Shown here piece after piece: positions 25,586 to 34,290 of a stretch of 34,290 nucleotides of DNA. Every line of letters starts with the position of its first letter. The first letter of the stretch is position 1. The notes under the pieces were generated by a model. The model was not told the origin of the DNA. It saw only the letters and a list, made by a program, of their open reading frames with translations, and did no database searches. Position numbers and translations under genes: made by a program. Source of the DNA: Anabaena sp. FACHB-1237 (GTDB lineage Bacteria; Cyanobacteriota; Cyanobacteriia; Cyanobacteriales; Nostocaceae); the NCBI RefSeq assembly GCF_014696225.1, contig NZ_JACJPV010000040.1:1-34290 (forward strand), written 5' to 3'.

Positions 25586-26554
25586 GTGAGTAATAAGCAC
25601 ATTGAAGTCAAACAAGTAGCTGGTTTTATTGGTGCTGAAATCAGTGGTGTAGACCTTTCTGCTCCTTTACATGATGAAGCAGTCAAAGAAATTCGTGAAG
25701 CACTATTGAAGTGGAAAGTTATTTTCTTTCGTGGTCAAAACATTGATCATGCAGCCCAAATTGCCTTCACTGCTCGTTTTGGGGAAGTAACCTATGCTCA
25801 CCCCCACGAAGATGAGCCAATTGAAGGTTTCTCGCAAATTCTGCCCATTGATCGCAGCCGCTATGAACGCCGTAATGGTTTGCGCCGTTCCAGCTATGAA
25901 AGCCGTTGGCACACTGATGTAACAGCAGCTATCAATCCACCTGCGGCTTCAATATTGCGTGCAGTAAATGTTCCCAGTTTTGGTGGTGATACCCAATGGA
26001 CAAATTTGGTCGCAGCCTACGAAGGTTTGTCAGCACCTATACGTGCATTAGCAGATACATTAAAGGCAGAACATCGTTTTAATGCTCGGTTAAACATACC
26101 CGGCAACAGCAAGCTTGCCCAACGCATTGCCGCCAATCCCATAGTTTCAATTCACCCAGTAGTCAGAGTTCATCCAGAAACAGGTGAACGCGCATTGTAC
26201 GTAAATCCAGGCTTTACTTCCCATATTCTGGATGTATCACGACAAGAAAGCGATCTGTTATTGGAGTTGTTCTTTAATCAGATCACTAAACCTGCTTACA
26301 CCACCCGCTTCCGATGGAATAACGGTGATATAGCGTTCTGGGATAATCGTGCAACCGCGCATTTAGCTCCCCAGGATTTGGATCATATAGAAGTAGAACG
26401 TGTACTCTATCGCACCACCATCACAGGAGATATTCCTGTTGGGGTAGATGGTTTCCGTTCACAAGTTGTTGAGGGTGAGGTGTTTAATAGCGAATTACCA
26501 ACTGCCTTGAAGCAACGATCAGAAAAATTGCAAGCAGAACCAGTGCTTTCCTAA
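25586..26554 (+). CDS. TauD/TfdA-family Fe(II)/2-oxoglutarate dioxygenase
   Basis: 322 aa from a GTG start, chosen because CTGGAGAA lies just upstream. The iron-binding H109-x-D111 is seen in RWHTDVT, the distal histidine in NRATAHLAPQD, and the 2-oxoglutarate arginine region in VERVLYRTTITGDIP. TauD converts taurine to sulfite plus aminoacetaldehyde; relatives cleave alkyl sulfates (AtsK) or chlorophenoxyacetates (TfdA). The N-terminal block VKQVAGFIGAEISGVDLS and RFGEVTYAHPHEDEP are standard for the family. Position among AsfA/B, sulfonate-binding and methionine genes favours a sulfonate or sulfate-ester substrate, which is inferred. It ends 98 bp before the hydrolase gene. Confidence 0.88.
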   Translation: MSNKHIEVKQVAGFIGAEISGVDLSAPLHDEAVKEIREALLKWKVIFFRGQNIDHAAQIAFTARFGEVTYAHPHEDEPIEGFSQILPIDRSRYERRNGLRRSSYESRWHTDVTAAINPPAASILRAVNVPSFGGDTQWTNLVAAYEGLSAPIRALADTLKAEHRFNARLNIPGNSKLAQRIAANPIVSIHPVVRVHPETGERALYVNPGFTSHILDVSRQESDLLLELFFNQITKPAYTTRFRWNNGDIAFWDNRATAHLAPQDLDHIEVERVLYRTTITGDIPVGVDGFRSQVVEGEVFNSELPTALKQRSEKLQAEPVLS

Positions 26555-26585
26555 GCTAACTTGGTTTCAATTAACCTCTACCTAA

Positions 26586-26608
26586 CCCCTATCCGACGCG
26601 GAGAGGGG
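26586..26608 (+). terminator. GC-rich hairpin after the TauD-like gene
   Basis: CCCCTATCC and GGAGAGGGG can pair with one mismatch across the loop GACGC, 31 bp after the TauD stop. It lacks a following T-run, so it may be only a repeat of the CCCCTCTCC-type common in cyanobacteria or an attenuating hairpin. Confidence 0.35.
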
Positions 26609-26652
26609 CTGAAATATCAATCAAAAATTAATGATATTGAAATGGTTTAAAG

Positions 26653-27486
26653 ATGCTAAAAGAAATAACACGCCGTGAATTTATGACTACAGCTGCTCTG
26701 ACAAGTGGTTTTGCCGTAGCAGTACAACCTGTTTTAGCGAAAGTGATTTCTACAGATACTCAAGGATTAATTGCGGGAGTGGTGAAAATTCCCGTCAAAG
26801 ATGGGGAAATTCCAGCTTACAGAGCGCAGCCTGAGCAGGGTGAAAATTTTCCCATTGTGTTGGTAATTCAGGAAATATTTGGGGTACATGAACATATACA
26901 GGATGTTGTTCGTCGCTTGGCTAAGTTGGGGTATTTAGCGATCGCACCAGAACTATTCATTCGCCAAGGTGATGTATCAAAATTAATTAACATTGACGAA
27001 ATTCGCGCCATTGCATCCAAAGTTCCTGATACTCAAGTATTATCAGATTTAGATGCTACCGTTGATTGGGGAGTAAAATCAGCAAAAGGTAACGGTGATA
27101 GGTTAGGAATTACGGGTTTTTGCTGGGGAGGTCGAATCACTTGGTTATATTCTGCACATAATCCCCAAGTAAAAGCAGGAGTAGCTTGGTACGGTAGAGT
27201 AGTAGGTAATGTAACAGAACTACAGCCTCAACAACCTGTTGATATTGCTTCTGAGTTAAAAGTCCCCGTGTTAGGACTCTATGGAGGTCAAGATACAGGT
27301 ATTCCATTAGATACAGTAGAACAAATACGAGAAAAACTGAAATCTAGCAGCAGTAAATCGGAGATAATTGTTTATCCCGATGCACCACACGCCTTTTTTG
27401 CAGATTATCGCCCTTCCTACCGCGAAATCGAAGCCAAAGATGGTTGGCAAAAACTCCAAGGATGGTTTAAACAGTATGGAGTATGA
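26653..27486 (+). CDS. Dienelactone hydrolase family protein with Tat-type signal
   Basis: 277 aa. The N-terminus carries a twin-arginine motif (TRREFMT, R7-R8) followed by a hydrophobic stretch and QPVLA, so export by the Tat pathway is likely. The alpha/beta-hydrolase core has the dienelactone hydrolase features: E74 in [10 protein letters not shown], nucleophile C157 in GFCWGG, the aspartate in YGGQDTGIP and the histidine in APHAFFAD. Classic enzymes open dienelactones from aromatic ring cleavage; many relatives act on other esters or lactones. It is placed between TauD and MetY, so it might act on an organosulfur-derived product, but nothing in the sequence fixes the substrate. Confidence 0.87.
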   Translation: MLKEITRREFMTTAALTSGFAVAVQPVLAKVISTDTQGLIAGVVKIPVKDGEIPAYRAQPEQGENFPIVLVIQEIFGVHEHIQDVVRRLAKLGYLAIAPELFIRQGDVSKLINIDEIRAIASKVPDTQVLSDLDATVDWGVKSAKGNGDRLGITGFCWGGRITWLYSAHNPQVKAGVAWYGRVVGNVTELQPQQPVDIASELKVPVLGLYGGQDTGIPLDTVEQIREKLKSSSSKSEIIVYPDAPHAFFADYRPSYREIEAKDGWQKLQGWFKQYGV

Positions 27487-27498
27487 GTAAAAATCTTT

Positions 27499-27557
27499 GT
27501 AGAGACGTTTCATGGAACGTCTTTACATCTAAACTACATCTAAACTACATCTAAAAT
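27499..27557. repeat. Hairpin repeat plus 11-bp tandem repeat
   Basis: A 28-bp imperfect palindrome (GTAGAGACGTT ... GAACGTCTTTAC, 27499-27526) of a type common in cyanobacterial spacers is followed by ACATCTAAACT twice and a third copy with one change (27525-27557). They lie between the hydrolase and metY. The hairpin could end transcription of the upstream gene. Confidence 0.6.
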
Positions 27558-27582
27558 TTATACTGCTTATCAACCTACCTAA

Positions 27583-28902
<1,320 letters not shown>

Positions 28903-29006
28903 CAGGGATAAGAAGCAGGGGAGCAGGGAGCAGAGGAGAAAAATCTTCCTCCTTGCACCCTGCACCTTTTCCTCTTTACTATTCCCTATTCCCTATTCCC
29001 TACTCT
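28903..29006. repeat. Low-complexity spacer with ATTCCCT heptamers between metY and metX
   Basis: The spacer holds GGAGCAGGGAGCAGAGGAG, then TCCTCCTTGCACCCTGCACC, then three ATTCCCT units (about 28980-29000) running up to the metX ATG. It leaves metX without a recognisable ribosome binding site. Such repeats are common at cyanobacterial gene ends. Confidence 0.7.
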
Positions 29007-30053
29007 ATGAAATACTTAGACTTCATTTCACCAAAAACCCAGTTTTATCAATTGTCAGCACCATTTTCATTAGAATCTGGTGAAGTATTAATTGGTGTTC
29101 AGGTTGCTTATCGTACCTGGGGAAAATTAAACGCGAACGGCGATAATGGAGTCTTAATTTGTCACGCGCTCACTGGTTCTGCTGACGCTGACAACTGGTG
29201 GGGAGATTTGTTTGGTGCAGGGAAAGCCTTTGATCCTGACCAGGATTTTATCCTATGCAGCAACATTTTAGGAAGTTGTTACGGTACAACTGGAGCAACT
29301 TCTATTAACCCAAATACAGGAAAGGTTTATGGTGCATCTTTTCCCAGAATTACAATTCGGGATATGGTTAATCTCCAAGCTGTACTTGTAGAATACTTGG
29401 AAATTAAGTCTCTACAATTGGTAATTGGTGGTTCACTGGGTGGGATGCAAGTTTTAGAATGGGCTTTATTATATCCAGAAAAGGTGAGAGCAATTTCACC
29501 AATGGCTGCACCAGGAAGACATTCAGCCTGGTCTATTGGTTTGAGTGAAGCACAAAGACAAGCAATTTATACTGATCCAAATTGGCAAGGAGGAAACTAT
29601 ACAATTGATGCACCTCCGAATCAAGGACTAGCAGTAGCACGGATGATGGCAATGATTACCTATCGTTATTGGGAGAGTTTTACAAATCGTTTTGGCAGAG
29701 AGCAGGATGAATCTAATCAGTTTGCCATATCCAGTTATTTACAATATCAAGGTCAAAAACTAATAGAACGTTTTGATGCTAATACTTATATTACATTAAC
29801 TCATGCAATGGATGGTCATGATGTTAGTTGGAATAGGAAAGATTATCAATCAGTTTTGCAAAGTATTAAACAACCAACTTTAGTTGTAGCGATTGATTCT
29901 GATGTTCTTTATCCTCCAGTAGAACAACAAGAATTAGCAGATTTAATTCCTCATGCTCAATTGAGAGTTCTTAAATCAACTCATGGACATGATGCGTTTT
30001 TAATTGATATAGAAGTATTGAATGAAATGGTAGTTTGTTTTAGGTTAAAATAA
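29007..30053 (+). CDS. metX: Homoserine O-acetyltransferase
   Basis: About 348 aa from ATG 29007 (MKYLDFISPKTQFYQLSAPF). The longer open frame back to 28899 is rejected because its first 36 residues are encoded by the repeat spacer. Alpha/beta-hydrolase fold enzyme that transfers acetyl from acetyl-CoA to homoserine. Seen: LICHALTGSADADNWW, DFILCSNILGSCYGTTGATSINP, nucleophile elbow GGSLGGMQVLEWA, RTWGKLNANGDN near the start, and the aspartate/histidine ends in AIDSDVLYPP and THGHDAFL. Length is at the short end of the family but all motifs are present. It supplies the substrate for MetY just upstream. Confidence 0.93.
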   Translation: MKYLDFISPKTQFYQLSAPFSLESGEVLIGVQVAYRTWGKLNANGDNGVLICHALTGSADADNWWGDLFGAGKAFDPDQDFILCSNILGSCYGTTGATSINPNTGKVYGASFPRITIRDMVNLQAVLVEYLEIKSLQLVIGGSLGGMQVLEWALLYPEKVRAISPMAAPGRHSAWSIGLSEAQRQAIYTDPNWQGGNYTIDAPPNQGLAVARMMAMITYRYWESFTNRFGREQDESNQFAISSYLQYQGQKLIERFDANTYITLTHAMDGHDVSWNRKDYQSVLQSIKQPTLVVAIDSDVLYPPVEQQELADLIPHAQLRVLKSTHGHDAFLIDIEVLNEMVVCFRLK

Positions 30054-30093
30054 GTTTTGTTTAAAGTTTACTAATTAACGGACTAATAAATTT

Positions 30094-30321
30094 ATGGCTT
30101 TAATTAATCAAAGAGTTGATGTTCCTGTAATTGTGGATGAATCTAAATGTTTAGAAAAATGTGTTGCTTGTATTGAGGCCTGTCCTTTGGATGTATTAGC
30201 AAAAAATCCAGAAACAGGAAAAGCCTATATGAAATATGATGAATGTTGGTTTTGTTTACCCTGTGAAAAGGAATGTCCTACAAAGGCAATTACTGTACAA
30301 ATTCCTTTTTTATTACGGTAA
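30094..30321 (+). CDS. asfB: AsfB-like 2[4Fe-4S] ferredoxin
   Basis: 75 aa. Two clusters of cysteines: C19, C23, C26, C30-P in the first, and C51, C54, C57, C61-P in the second. The second is a standard CxxCxxCxxxCP; the first has C-x3-C at its start, a slight departure also compatible with AprB-like proteins. The block KYDECWFCLPCEKECP is typical of small ferredoxins that partner AprA/AsfA-type flavoproteins. It should carry electrons to or from the AsfA-like protein encoded at 22751. In Pseudomonas asfA and asfB are adjacent; here metX precedes it by 40 bp, and it may be part of the metYX transcript. Confidence 0.8.
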   Translation: MALINQRVDVPVIVDESKCLEKCVACIEACPLDVLAKNPETGKAYMKYDECWFCLPCEKECPTKAITVQIPFLLR

Positions 30322-30323
30322 CT

Positions 30324-30400
30324 ATAGCTGAAAAAACCTAGTATAGTAGTGCAAGCATCTTGCTTGCATACCCTATGGAAATTAAAAATACAACAGTTTA
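30324..30400. repeat. Diverged, shortened copy of the TAAGCT MITE
   Basis: It contains AGTGCAAGCATCTTGCTTGC, the core hairpin of the 104-bp MITE, plus AAAAAACCTAG and ATTAAAAATACAACAGTTTA resembling its left middle and right end. The left terminal TAAGCT is degraded. It lies between the ferredoxin and HEAT-repeat genes. Confidence 0.6.
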
Positions 30401-30441
30401 AAAAGCAATCAAAGAGTTAGTAATTTTTATCAGAAGTGAAA

Positions 30442-31401
30442 ATGTTGACAGATACAAATTTAGAGTTAAATCAATGGTTGGAAATGTTGCAATCAGTGAA
30501 CGAGGGCGATCGCCTAGTTGCGGTAAAATCTCTACAGCATTTAGGAGAAGATACCACAGTTGACGCTTTAATTATCGCACTCGAAGACGAAAGCACCGCA
30601 GTCCAAAAAATCGCAGTATCCGCACTTTGGGAAATTGCTAATCCTCAAGCAGTTCCAGCTTTATTAAAAACTCTTGCTTCCCCAGATATAGAAGTTCGCA
30701 CTGAAGCATTATCAGCTTTAGGTGAATTAGTCACCACCGATCATGTTTTGTTATTACTGGATGCACTACATCAAGAAAATATCAACCTGCAAATTAACAT
30801 TTTAATCTTATTAAGGAAGATACATGATATTCAATCTCTACCTGCGGTGTTATCTTTTTTTGATTCCAAATATCCAGAATTGCGAGAAGCTGCTATTACA
30901 ACTTTGCGCTATTTAAACCAAGTGCAAATATGTCCACCAGCTTTATCTTTAATTAATGATTCTGATGATAATGTCCGTCGTGCCACTGCATTAACTTTAG
31001 GACATTTAGCAGATCAAGAAATTGTAGATTTATTAACTAAAGCACTAATTTCTGATATTGATTGGCAAGTGCGACGCAATGCAGCGAAATCTTTAGCAAT
31101 TCACGCTAATTCAGCAGCAATTCCGGCTTTGAAAATCGCGCTAAAAGATGAACATTGGCAAGTCAGAAAATTTGTACTTCAAGTATTACAAAAAACGCCA
31201 CATATTGAGTTGTTATCTGCATTAATTGAAACATTAACAGATGAATATTCTGATGTGAGAAAAGAGGGAGCTATTGCATTGGGTAATTTAGGTATTTTTG
31301 ATGCTTTAAATGCTCTCCAGCAAGCACTAGATGATCCTGATCGAGATGTTTGTATTTATGCAGAAAAAGCAATTAAAAAGATTCATAATTTAGTTAGTTA
31401 A
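30442..31401 (+). CDS. HEAT-repeat protein
   Basis: About 319 aa from the ATG at 30442; a GTG two codons earlier is possible. It is nearly all HEAT/PBS-lyase-like repeats of about 31 residues: AVKSLQHLGEDTTVDALIIA, VSALWEIANPQAVPALLKTL, LSALGELVTTDHVLLLLDAL, ALTLGHLADQEIVDLLTKAL, AAKSLAIHANSAAIPALKIAL and EGAIALGNLGIFDALNALQQ. Such proteins are scaffolds for protein binding; in cyanobacteria the best known are bilin lyase subunits (CpcE type), but no lyase partner or phycobiliprotein gene is here. Its position after the AsfB-like ferredoxin and 2 bp before the phosphatase suggests a shared transcript. It may chaperone assembly of the flavoprotein/ferredoxin; that is inference. Confidence 0.8.
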   Translation: MLTDTNLELNQWLEMLQSVNEGDRLVAVKSLQHLGEDTTVDALIIALEDESTAVQKIAVSALWEIANPQAVPALLKTLASPDIEVRTEALSALGELVTTDHVLLLLDALHQENINLQINILILLRKIHDIQSLPAVLSFFDSKYPELREAAITTLRYLNQVQICPPALSLINDSDDNVRRATALTLGHLADQEIVDLLTKALISDIDWQVRRNAAKSLAIHANSAAIPALKIALKDEHWQVRKFVLQVLQKTPHIELLSALIETLTDEYSDVRKEGAIALGNLGIFDALNALQQALDDPDRDVCIYAEKAIKKIHNLVS

Positions 31402-31403
31402 AG

Positions 31404-31964
31404 ATGTACAAATTTGCCCCTGCTTGGGAACAAGAAACAATAGTATTTGGTGCTTCTCAACCTGGATATTCAAATCAACAGGTAGAAGATTGGATTGAGT
31501 TTATGAAAAGCCAAAATATTCAGCGAGTTTGCTGTTTACTTAGTGATAAACAACTAGCTAATTATGCTCATATTTTAGATAAATATGAGCAAGAATTTGG
31601 TAATGAAAAAATTTGTTGGACACCAATTGAGGATTTTCATTTATGTGATTTAGAATCATTAATACAGAAAATCCTGCCTTTTTTAATTACAGCAAATCAA
31701 CAAAATGAAAAGGTAGTTGTGCATTGTGCTGGTGGAATTGGCCGCACTGGACATATATTAGCAGCTTGGTTAGTTAGTGTACGGGGATTTTCTAATCAAG
31801 ATGCGATTTCTGCTGTAAAGAAAACAGGAAGAAATCCTCATGAAGCTATAATTGCTGCTCCAATATTAGGGAAAAATCCGTTTCAAGTTGCAGAAGAATT
31901 GAATATGTTACTGAATAATTGTCGTGTAGCATTTTCAACCATTAATATTACTGAATTTGTATAG
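31404..31964 (+). CDS. Dual-specificity/tyrosine phosphatase family protein
   Basis: 186 aa. The phosphatase signature HCxxGxxRTG is intact: H107-C108-A-G-G-I-G-R114-T-G, with C108 as nucleophile and R114 binding phosphate. A likely general acid is D77 in IEDFHL. It belongs to the small cyanobacterial PTP/DSP group, cytoplasmic with no signal peptide. It begins 2 bp after the HEAT-repeat gene stop, so the two are probably translated from one message. A phosphatase at the end of a sulfur operon is unexpected; substrate is unknown, and a role on nucleotides such as PAP would be a guess. Confidence 0.85.
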   Translation: MYKFAPAWEQETIVFGASQPGYSNQQVEDWIEFMKSQNIQRVCCLLSDKQLANYAHILDKYEQEFGNEKICWTPIEDFHLCDLESLIQKILPFLITANQQNEKVVVHCAGGIGRTGHILAAWLVSVRGFSNQDAISAVKKTGRNPHEAIIAAPILGKNPFQVAEELNMLLNNCRVAFSTINITEFV

Positions 31965-32001
31965 GAATTACGCAAAATGTAACTGAAAATATGATTCTTG
32001 A

Positions 32002-32029
32002 GTAGGGGTAATTCATGAATTACCCCTAC
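32002..32029. repeat. 28-bp perfect palindrome
   Basis: GTAGGGGTAATTCA is followed by its exact reverse complement, a perfect 28-bp palindrome with no loop. GGAATTACGCAAAA lies just before it (about 31964), resembling the end of another inverted-repeat element. It is a common cyanobacterial spacer repeat. It could terminate the phosphatase operon. Confidence 0.75.
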
Positions 32030-32350
32030 TTTCGTTCTGTTTTGCGATCGCTACACTTACCCAGATCATCGGACAATCGGAAAAAATTGTCAGTTCCCAT
32101 GTATGAAGAAGTAATTGAGCGATTTTTGGAAGTAAAAGCTACACAAAGCCGGGAAGTAGTGACTGTAATTGAAATACTTTCTCCTAAAAATAAACGTTCT
32201 CAGGAAGGTAAGCTAATGTGCAGCACTCACTGTATAATTAAAAAACCTGAAGTTACAGTAGCACAAGCATCTTGCTTGTATTAATTATTCAAGTTAAAGG
32301 CACAACAGCTTAGAACAGTCTACGATCTTCTGAAAAAGAAAGTTGGGTAA
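32015..32350 (+). pseudogene. DUF4058 family protein remnant, 5'-truncated and MITE-interrupted
   Basis: The readable part, PMYEEVIERFLEVKATQSRE then VVTVIEILSPKNKRSQEG, is the central block of DUF4058 proteins (usually ~250 aa). The N-terminal ~130 residues are missing: the ATG sits in the 28-bp palindrome. The frame then enters the MITE at 32209. Removing the MITE and one TA rejoins GAAGGTAGAACAGTC, giving SQEG-RTVYDLLKKKVG and a stop at 32348-32350, an exact continuation of the family's GEGR-x-x-Y-D pattern. It was thus already decaying when hit. The function of the family is unknown. Confidence 0.7.
32209..32312. mobile_element. 104-bp MITE, TAAGCT family, copy 2 (inside DUF4058 remnant)
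   Basis: Ends TAAGCTAATGTGC and GCACAACAGCTTA. The target gene reads across the insertion if the element plus one TA is removed, which shows directly that insertion duplicated a TA. Differs from copy 3 at a single position (GG versus AG near 32299). TA duplication is the hallmark of Tc1/mariner-type and some IS630-type elements; no transposase is in the window. Confidence 0.85.
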
Positions 32351-32382
32351 GGGAGATTTTAGAGAATATTTAGACAGTGTAA

Positions 32383-32486
32383 TAAGCTAATGTGCAGCAC
32401 TCACTGTATAATTAAAAAACCTGAAGTTACAGTAGCACAAGCATCTTGCTTGTATTAATTATTCAAGTTAAAAGCACAACAGCTTA
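32383..32486. mobile_element. 104-bp MITE, TAAGCT family, copy 3
   Basis: 103 of 104 bases match copy 2, which ends 70 bp to the left, in the same orientation. The near identity shows recent movement or local duplication. The core hairpin is CAAGCA-TCT-TGCTTG. Confidence 0.85.
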
Positions 32487-32566
32487 ATAGATGATAATCT
32501 GGACTAAGAGGTTATTTGAAAAATGGTTATAGTTAACATAATTAACTCCCGGAAAATCAAAATGAA

Positions 32567-33499
32567 TTAAATTGAGTGTTGGGTTAACCAAGCTTCTAAA
32601 TCAGCAACACTAGAAAAGTCTAATAATGCCTCCCCTAAGTTTTCTAACTGTTCAATAGATAATCCTGTAATTCGCTCGATTAATAACGCATCAATTTCAC
32701 CAATTCGGCGATGTAGTAGACGCAATATTAAGTCTTTTTCTCCTTCCTGTCTTCCTTCCTGTCTTCCTTCTTGTCTTCCTTCCTGTCTTCCTTCTTCTTT
32801 AACCTGTTCTCTATTTCTTTGATAAAGTGGTTCTAGTCGCATAATTAACTCCCTATCATCTGTTTCTAGTTCTTGATTTACTCTCAAATTTTCGCGCAAG
32901 TTGTAAACTAATTCCAGGGTGGCTTTTTGGTAAGGGTGATCTAATGGTAACGCTTGCAACTCGATAATTGCTTGTGATTGTACGCTTCCCCTACCCAAAA
33001 GCCTTAACCATAAAGTTTCCGGTGTTTGTGGTAGTTGGTGTATGACCACAATTGCTGTTCGCAAGGCATCTGCTAAAAAGTGTACTCCCGATAACCAATC
33101 TTCTTTTTGGATAGTTCTAAAGCTAGATAAACGAGTTTCCGAGATAGTGGGGGTTAAAATCCACAATTTAGGAATTTCTGACTCCTGAAGTTTGATTTTA
33201 TTGGCTTTGGCTTCTCGTCGCAATAAAGCCTTGACTTCTAATAACTTGAGAATACAGTCGCAGATTTCATCGCTAGAAGCTGGATTGCGGTATGGTTCTA
33301 TTATTGCGGGATTTTCGGCAAGTCTTCCTAGTAAACCCAGTATTTGTAATTTAGAACTGTGTTGTTTAGCAGGTGTGAATAAAACATCTATTTCTTTAAT
33401 CTCTCCTGAGACTTTTTCTGATGCTTTGACTTCTCCGTAATCTTTTAATAATTCTTCTAGATAGTCTTTGGCGAATTTATCATGTATAAACCTAGTCAT
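32567..33499 (-). CDS. Rpn/PD-(D/E)XK-like protein with C-terminal DUF4351
   Basis: 310 aa. The N-terminus (MTRFIHDKFAKDYLEELLKDYGEV, GEIKEIDVLFTPAK) resembles the Rpn/PDDEXK transposase-like nuclease group common in cyanobacteria; E-I-D-V and the later LLEVKALL would carry acidic active-site residues (D and E-x-K), though this is weaker than usual. A Gln/Glu/Arg-rich linker EGRQEGRQEGRQEGRQ (about residues 237-252) comes from a 12-bp tandem repeat. The C-terminal DLILRLLHRRIGEIDALLIERITGLSIEQLENLGEALLDF block is DUF4351. It stands alone and is likely a mobile-family protein of unsettled function. Confidence 0.75.
   Translation of the reverse strand: MTRFIHDKFAKDYLEELLKDYGEVKASEKVSGEIKEIDVLFTPAKQHSSKLQILGLLGRLAENPAIIEPYRNPASSDEICDCILKLLEVKALLRREAKANKIKLQESEIPKLWILTPTISETRLSSFRTIQKEDWLSGVHFLADALRTAIVVIHQLPQTPETLWLRLLGRGSVQSQAIIELQALPLDHPYQKATLELVYNLRENLRVNQELETDDRELIMRLEPLYQRNREQVKEEGRQEGRQEGRQEGRQEGEKDLILRLLHRRIGEIDALLIERITGLSIEQLENLGEALLDFSSVADLEAWLTQHSI
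32742..32789. repeat. 12-bp tandem repeat encoding EGRQ units
   Basis: Four copies of CCTTCCTGTCTT (third copy with one T) lie within the DUF4351 gene and encode repeated EGRQ on the minus strand. Unit number likely varies between strains. Confidence 0.85.
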
Positions 33500-33624
33500 T
33501 AAATTTTAATTTTGAGTAAGATATGGGAAATGACTTAAACTCCTATTATATAGCAGTTATGAATTTTCCGTAAGAGGATGTTTGAATTTTTTTTGGTAGA
33601 GAAGAAAATGAAACCGCCGGATTT

Positions 33625-33690
33625 AGATCCCTGACTTCTTTGAATGATATTCATTATTTACAAAAAATTTAATTAAGAAGTCGGGGATCT
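33625..33690. repeat. Inverted repeat with 16-bp arms
   Basis: AGATCCCTGACTTCTT (33625-33640) is inverted at AAGAAGTCGGGGATCT (33675-33690) with one mismatch. A related single arm occurs at about 14334. It lies 27 bp beyond the stop of the TPR gene and may act as its terminator or be a small mobile repeat. Confidence 0.7.
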
Positions 33691-33716
33691 TTCGTAACTG
33701 GCTTAACTTATCTTCA

Positions 33717-34290
33717 TTATTTGTTAATTTTTCTGATTTGTTGCATAGCATCTTGATAGTCTGTTTCTTTACCTTCTTTTTTATATATATTTGCGGCTGT
33801 TTGAAAATCTTTAATTGCACCCTGCTTATCTCCTAATTCATTACGGACAATTCCCCGGTTGTTGTAGGCTAGGGCATCGTTAGGATTAATCTTGATAGCT
33901 TGGGTGTAATCATCTATTGCTCCTGGCTTATCTCCTAATTCCTTACGGACATTTCCCCGGTTGATGTAGGCTAGGGCATAGTTAGGATTAATCTTGATAG
34001 CTTGGTTGTAATCTGCTATTGCTCCTGGCTTATCTCCTAATTCCTTACGGACATTTCCCCGGTTGTAGTAGGCTTGGGCAAGGTTAGGATTAATCTTGAT
34101 AGCTTGGTTGTAATCTTCTATTGCTCCTGGCTTATCTCCTAATTCCTTACGGACAATTCCCCGGTTGTTGTAGGCTAGGGCATAGTTACGATTAAACTTG
34201 ATAGCTTGGTTGTAATCATCTATTGCTCCTGGCTTATCTCCTAATTCAGAACGGACATTTCCCCGGTTGATGTAGGCTTCGGCATAGTTA
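33717..34290 (-). CDS. Tetratricopeptide repeat protein, C-terminal part (runs off right edge)
   Basis: On the minus strand the frame is open from the right edge to the TAA at 33717-33719, about 190 residues, with the start outside the window. It consists of five 34-residue TPR units of the form NRGNVRKELGDKPGAIDDYN followed by QAIKINPNYALAY. It ends in a less regular tail, FQTAANIYKKEGKETDYQDA and QQIRKINK. The units are 102 bp each and nearly identical in DNA, so the array has been expanded or homogenised recently. TPR proteins mediate protein-protein contacts; no other domain is visible in this part. The usual DYxQAI and NRG motifs are all intact. Confidence 0.88.
   Translation of the reverse strand, partial: NYAEAYINRGNVRSELGDKPGAIDDYNQAIKFNRNYALAYNNRGIVRKELGDKPGAIEDYNQAIKINPNLAQAYYNRGNVRKELGDKPGAIADYNQAIKINPNYALAYINRGNVRKELGDKPGAIDDYTQAIKINPNDALAYNNRGIVRNELGDKQGAIKDFQTAANIYKKEGKETDYQDAMQQIRKINK

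Noticed and set aside
33717..34290. Regular 102-bp repeats that might be a CRISPR array
   Set aside because: The repeats translate cleanly into TPR units with conserved NRG and QAI motifs in one frame, and there are no unique spacers.

Overview
The window looks like chromosomal DNA of a filamentous, heterocyst-forming type cyanobacterium (Nostocales). The reasons are scattered GCGATCGC (HIP1) octamers, AT-rich intergenic DNA full of heptameric tandem repeats and small inverted-repeat elements, and cyanobacterial families such as a Tab2-like protein, a Psb32-like TPM protein and a kinase fused to a GUN4 domain. The species cannot be named from the sequence alone.

Left third (1-12.1 kb): mostly housekeeping genes. 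The edge holds the start of a TnpB gene and a truncated REP-associated transposase. Then come a Ser/Thr kinase-GUN4 fusion, a decayed PIN-type toxin-antitoxin pair, a TldE/PmbA-like protein, a Tab2-like protein, an SbcD-like nuclease, a 56-aa ORF, PAPS reductase (cysH), a Psb32-like protein, MiaB and a fructokinase. Spacers carry several MITE-like elements.

Middle and right (12.7-32 kb): a large organosulfur-type island. On the minus strand lie an amidohydrolase and two paralogous NtaA/SnaA/DszA-type flavin monooxygenases. Divergent from them, across a 465-bp control region, runs a tightly packed ABC exporter (ATPase and permease), MarR regulator and MFS transporter block. Next come a sulfonate-type binding lipoprotein, an AsfA-like flavoprotein, a broken CmcJ-like gene, a TauD-family dioxygenase, a Tat-type dienelactone hydrolase, MetY, MetX, an AsfB-like 2[4Fe-4S] ferredoxin, a HEAT-repeat protein and a dual-specificity phosphatase. 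The simplest reading is uptake and oxidative or reductive cleavage of organosulfur compounds, with released sulfur going through sulfide to homocysteine and methionine via MetX/MetY. The AsfA/AsfB pair recalls the asfRABC arylsulfonate locus of Pseudomonas putida S-313; here its two halves are separated by about 5.6 kb of TauD and methionine genes.

Right end (32-34.3 kb): a DUF4058 remnant interrupted by a 104-bp MITE whose removal restores the reading frame, a second near-identical MITE copy, a DUF4351/Rpn-type protein with an EGRQ repeat, and the C-terminal part of a TPR protein built from nearly identical 102-bp units. No rRNA, tRNA or CRISPR array was seen.
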